A stretch of 64,000 bases of DNA from Acholoe squamosa. Its lineage: Eukaryota; Annelida; Polychaeta; Phyllodocida; Polynoidae. Position numbers and translations under genes: made by a program. The notes under the pieces were generated by a model that was given only the letters and a program-made list of their open reading frames with translations, did no database searches and was not told where the DNA came from. The DNA lies in assembly GCA_949317995.1 (NCBI GenBank), contig OX439044.1, positions 18,004,641 through 18,068,640 of the forward strand, given 5' to 3'. This document shows, in pieces, positions 61,079-64,000 of this stretch (position 1 is the stretch's first letter; each line of letters begins with the position of its first letter).

Positions 61079-62741
61079 TCCAATATGCATGCTCATTGAT
61101 TTCAATCTAAATAGTCATATTGGTAAATAGTCTATGCATTTTCAAAATTAGTCGCAATTCATAAGTTTACAGTTAAGTAAAAATCATAGTTCGAGAGTAT
61201 TCTAGTTCTCACACTGCATGACGAATTTCCTTTGTCACCCTCCCCTTAAGTCTAACACATCTTCACCAAATTTATTTTTCCACACAGTGGATACACCATA
61301 ACAATAATGTTGCAACTCCAAAAGGTGAACATACACGCCCATAATGAATGAAAAGCGTGTGCCTTTCTTCCACTCTATTCTAAAGGGTGAAACATGACAT
61401 GCAAGCATAATTTTGATATGATAGCCTCTGTAAAGGCGTGTGTACCAGCTGCTTACATTTGTCACTGGTCAAAAGCAAATTCCCACCTTTATGTCCATCA
61501 TTATCTAGTCGCACAATGATAAACTAGCTGATAATTCCACTGCTCTAACAATTTCACTGCTATACATATTTACATGTTTTCCATCTCAGAATGACATTAA
61601 CTGATTGTGCTCTGACACGCCTGTACCTATTTACACATAAGCATAGTCTCAGGCTTCTCTGGCTTCTACCTGATTCATAACATCACCCCCTTGTAGTACA
61701 CAATTCTCCTAATAGACAGTAAAATGTTTAGACAAGTTCCAAAATTCTTAAGTAAAATATTATCAATATTGAGCTGCAGATTATTCGTAGCTAACCATTA
61801 GCAAGATACAGTGCCTAAAAAAAGCAATATTTCTTCAAGGAATTCCCCACCGACAGTTATCTTGTCTTTCATCCTGATACAGCAAATACACTCTCATTTT
61901 TATCGAAGTTAATTGCTGAAATTATGTGCATAATATGGTTGTTTAGTTCATATTCTTAATACGAAAGTCGTTGCTGGTTATAAGTTGTGCATTTCAATGA
62001 CATATATCTCACCGACCGAGTGTATATCACAAAGAGTCGTCTTTACTCAATGACTCAAGTGAATGTAATGTATCGGGACTTCCTTCCAATAGTACACAAA
62101 TCCTTGCTTTGCAGTGACTTGTTGAATTGAGAAGGTTAGATCTATCCATATAGAGCTAGTATAAACCTAGGTAAATGGGGGTTTTTATGTCTATAAATCG
62201 ATCACTCCCTTGTTTCATATGCTGCAGCAGGATGACAACTAGCCTCAAGAATAACAAGGATCGAACTGCATGCCTCCTCTGTAGTATATTGGCAACGCTT
62301 TCCACCAGGTGGCGTGAAAGTAGCAGCAACTACGTCACTCTACTTCATCAGTAAATGACAACGTCCACACGGTGCAGCAGATATCAGACTGGCTCTTTTT
62401 TTTTTTTTTTTTAGGAAGAGCCCAAACGCCCAGGCCCATACGTCATCCTATTATCAAGGCATATGGCCGAACATATGTTTTTAAATGCAATATGACCATC
62501 CTGTGGCATTGGTCCCTTCAACGATCAGGTCGCCTTTTCATACTTGCACATTTGGTCCATCGATACCTGTTGATAATCTACCAATTAGATACCGAGGCAA
62601 CATTCTGTAAAGCCAGACATTCCTGTCCCTTACTTCTCTTGTTTTCTGTGATTAACACAGTCTCTTTTAACAAAGCCATCTGCCACGAGGAGGAAATTTT
62701 CCTCTTTTATGTATACACGAAAAGACATCAGTGCTTTAATC
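61079..62741. other. Non-coding, 3' side of the secreted-protein gene
   Basis: AT-rich, with a T-run at 62396-62412. It may include the 3' untranslated region of the minus-strand gene to the right. No other gene supported. Confidence 0.35.
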
Positions 62742-64000
62742 TCACCTCCATGATCTTACTACTACACTGACAGCCATTGTGAAAGCCACAATAGACAATG
62801 ACGTTAATGACGTACACGTCAGTGACGTAGCGTGTGACCGTGACGTACTTTTCTCTGGCTTCTGTGGTTGTGGCTTATTATTAGTCTGTTGTGGGTATTT
62901 AGTATTTTTAGGTGTGCTTGGAGGAGCCCGGGTAGGGGGTGCTCCAGTGGCGTAAGGTGGGCCTGCATGGAGTTCACAATCAGGCTGAAACCTGTAGCGG
63001 AGATAGACTGGATCCTCAAAGGCTCTCTCCATCATTTCAGCCACTACATTACCTCCACCTTCACACGAGTCGGCAAAAAAACCTTCATAGCACTTCCGCA
63101 GTTTGGTCAGGGCACTGTTTAAAAAAAGAAACAGGGGAAGATGTTATCAGCTATATGTCTTTGAAGATTGGTTTTGTATTAATTATATATGCATAAAGGT
63201 ATTGGAAATGCCGGATTGTTATGGCAAAAGGTGCGGATGAATAGCTTGATATTTACACTTTCTTCCCTACTTGAGTACTTCCCCATGCTATTTCAAGAAG
63301 GGATTTAGTCAGATAGGTACCCTACAATGTGTTTATAATAGCAAGAATCTTCCTTGATAATAGAATGATATCAATATACCATATTGAGTGAATTACTTTG
63401 AGTTAACCTACTTTGAGTTAACATTCAGTGAATGGACTGATTTTGAACATACTTACTTTCTCAGTTGTACAGTGATGTTAGAGGTTTTCAGACAGTAGAA
63501 ACTGTGTGCGTTCACACTTCTCAAGGTGGGCTCCAGTTCACGCCATATACCATTACATTGTACTAAGGTATTATTCTCCAACATACTCTTGTAACAACGG
63601 AGGTGCTGGTTAAAACCTGGGAAAAAGACATATGAGGGGGTTACCTTACTTTTCAGTATGGAAAGGCGATGGATGTGAAGGGTGTGTTCGAAGAGATGCA
63701 ATATGGGACTGTTTGTTGCCTTATGGCCATGTATAGTTTTATCTGCTCGTGGACAGTCTTTGCTGAATTGAATTTGAAAAGTCAACTATCAAGTAAAGAT
63801 CATAAGATGCTAATCACATTATGGGACGACTAGTATTGTGCACGTAAGATTACATTGAATAAAACAAGTCGTTTGACTTCATTGAACATTCTAGGATAAC
63901 CATGCTTACCTTTCTTTCCCTTGTTACATATATAATCCATCTTTAGGATATAGTTTCTGAGGGCTCCATCATAGGAGTAGACCTTGTTTATACCATGGCT
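62742..64000 (-). CDS. Cysteine-rich secreted or GPI-anchored protein, 3' part (three exons)
   Basis: Three exons join in phase on the minus strand: 63910 to beyond 64000, 63457-63616 and 62742-63114, with GT-AG introns of 293 and 342 bp (donors AAAG/GTAAG and AAA/GTAAGT; acceptors TTTTTCCCAG and TTTTTTTAAACAG). About 207 residues are visible. Cysteines recur in short contexts (DYICNKG, LRCYKSM, VQCNGI, FYCLKT, RKCYEGFFADSC, PDCEL), which fits an extracellular disulphide-bonded domain. NNT, SNIT-type sequons are present. A Pro/Thr-rich linker (PPTRAPPSTPK) follows, and the C-terminus is a small-residue/hydrophobic stretch (LTSLSIVAFTMAVSVVV) ending a few residues before the stop, as in a GPI-attachment signal. 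I do not recognise the family. The start and signal peptide lie outside the window. Confidence 0.75.

Noticed and set aside
62372-62770. Plus-strand frame of 132 codons
   Set aside because: It starts in a T-run and overlaps the terminal exon of the minus-strand gene; no family features.

Overview
The window is eukaryotic and repeat-rich. It has GT-AG introns, long AT-rich non-coding stretches, many microsatellites and minisatellites, miniature transposons (MITEs) and tRNA-derived SINE-like elements. Two intronless genes for ankyrin/TRP-type cation channels, together with the style of the repeats, suggest a marine invertebrate, most likely a lophotrochozoan such as a brachiopod or mollusc. That taxonomic guess is inference; no single sequence here proves it.

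Only three genes can be supported, all on the minus strand. Two are paralogous TRPV-like channels of 630 and 633 residues (12359-14251 and 56028-57929), about 42 kb apart, each a single uninterrupted reading frame. The third is the 3' part of a spliced gene (62742-64000, three exons visible) for a cysteine-rich, probably secreted or GPI-anchored protein that runs off the right edge. The two channels could share a sensory or ion-conductance role; nothing links the third gene to them.

Layout. 0.6-4.2 kb: diverged tandem repeats, then 18-bp and 30-bp minisatellites that stay open in protein frames and are split by a 250-bp MITE. 4.2-12.3 kb: mostly unremarkable, with two MITEs. 12.4-14.3 kb: channel gene 1. 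16.9-19.7 kb: microsatellites and nested minisatellites. 20.2-21.2 kb: a pogo-like MITE carrying a 70-bp minisatellite. 23.2-29.3 kb: Harbinger-like and TTAA-flanked MITEs. 30.1-37.6 kb: a 7.5-kb block bounded by ~400-bp inverted repeats, holding frameshifted coding relics and a composite SINE. 38-44 kb: a 50-bp perfect palindrome and five MITEs. 46.2-46.6 kb: the tail of a dead LINE. 48-55 kb: SINEs, fold-back elements, long hairpins, inversely oriented related minisatellites and two more composite SINEs. 56.0-57.9 kb: channel gene 2. 60.4-61.1 kb: two MITEs. 62.7-64.0 kb: the secreted-protein gene.

The most unusual items are the 7.5-kb inverted-repeat element with NRF-1-like sites in both arms, and a three-copy composite element whose two different tRNA-like promoters face away from each other.
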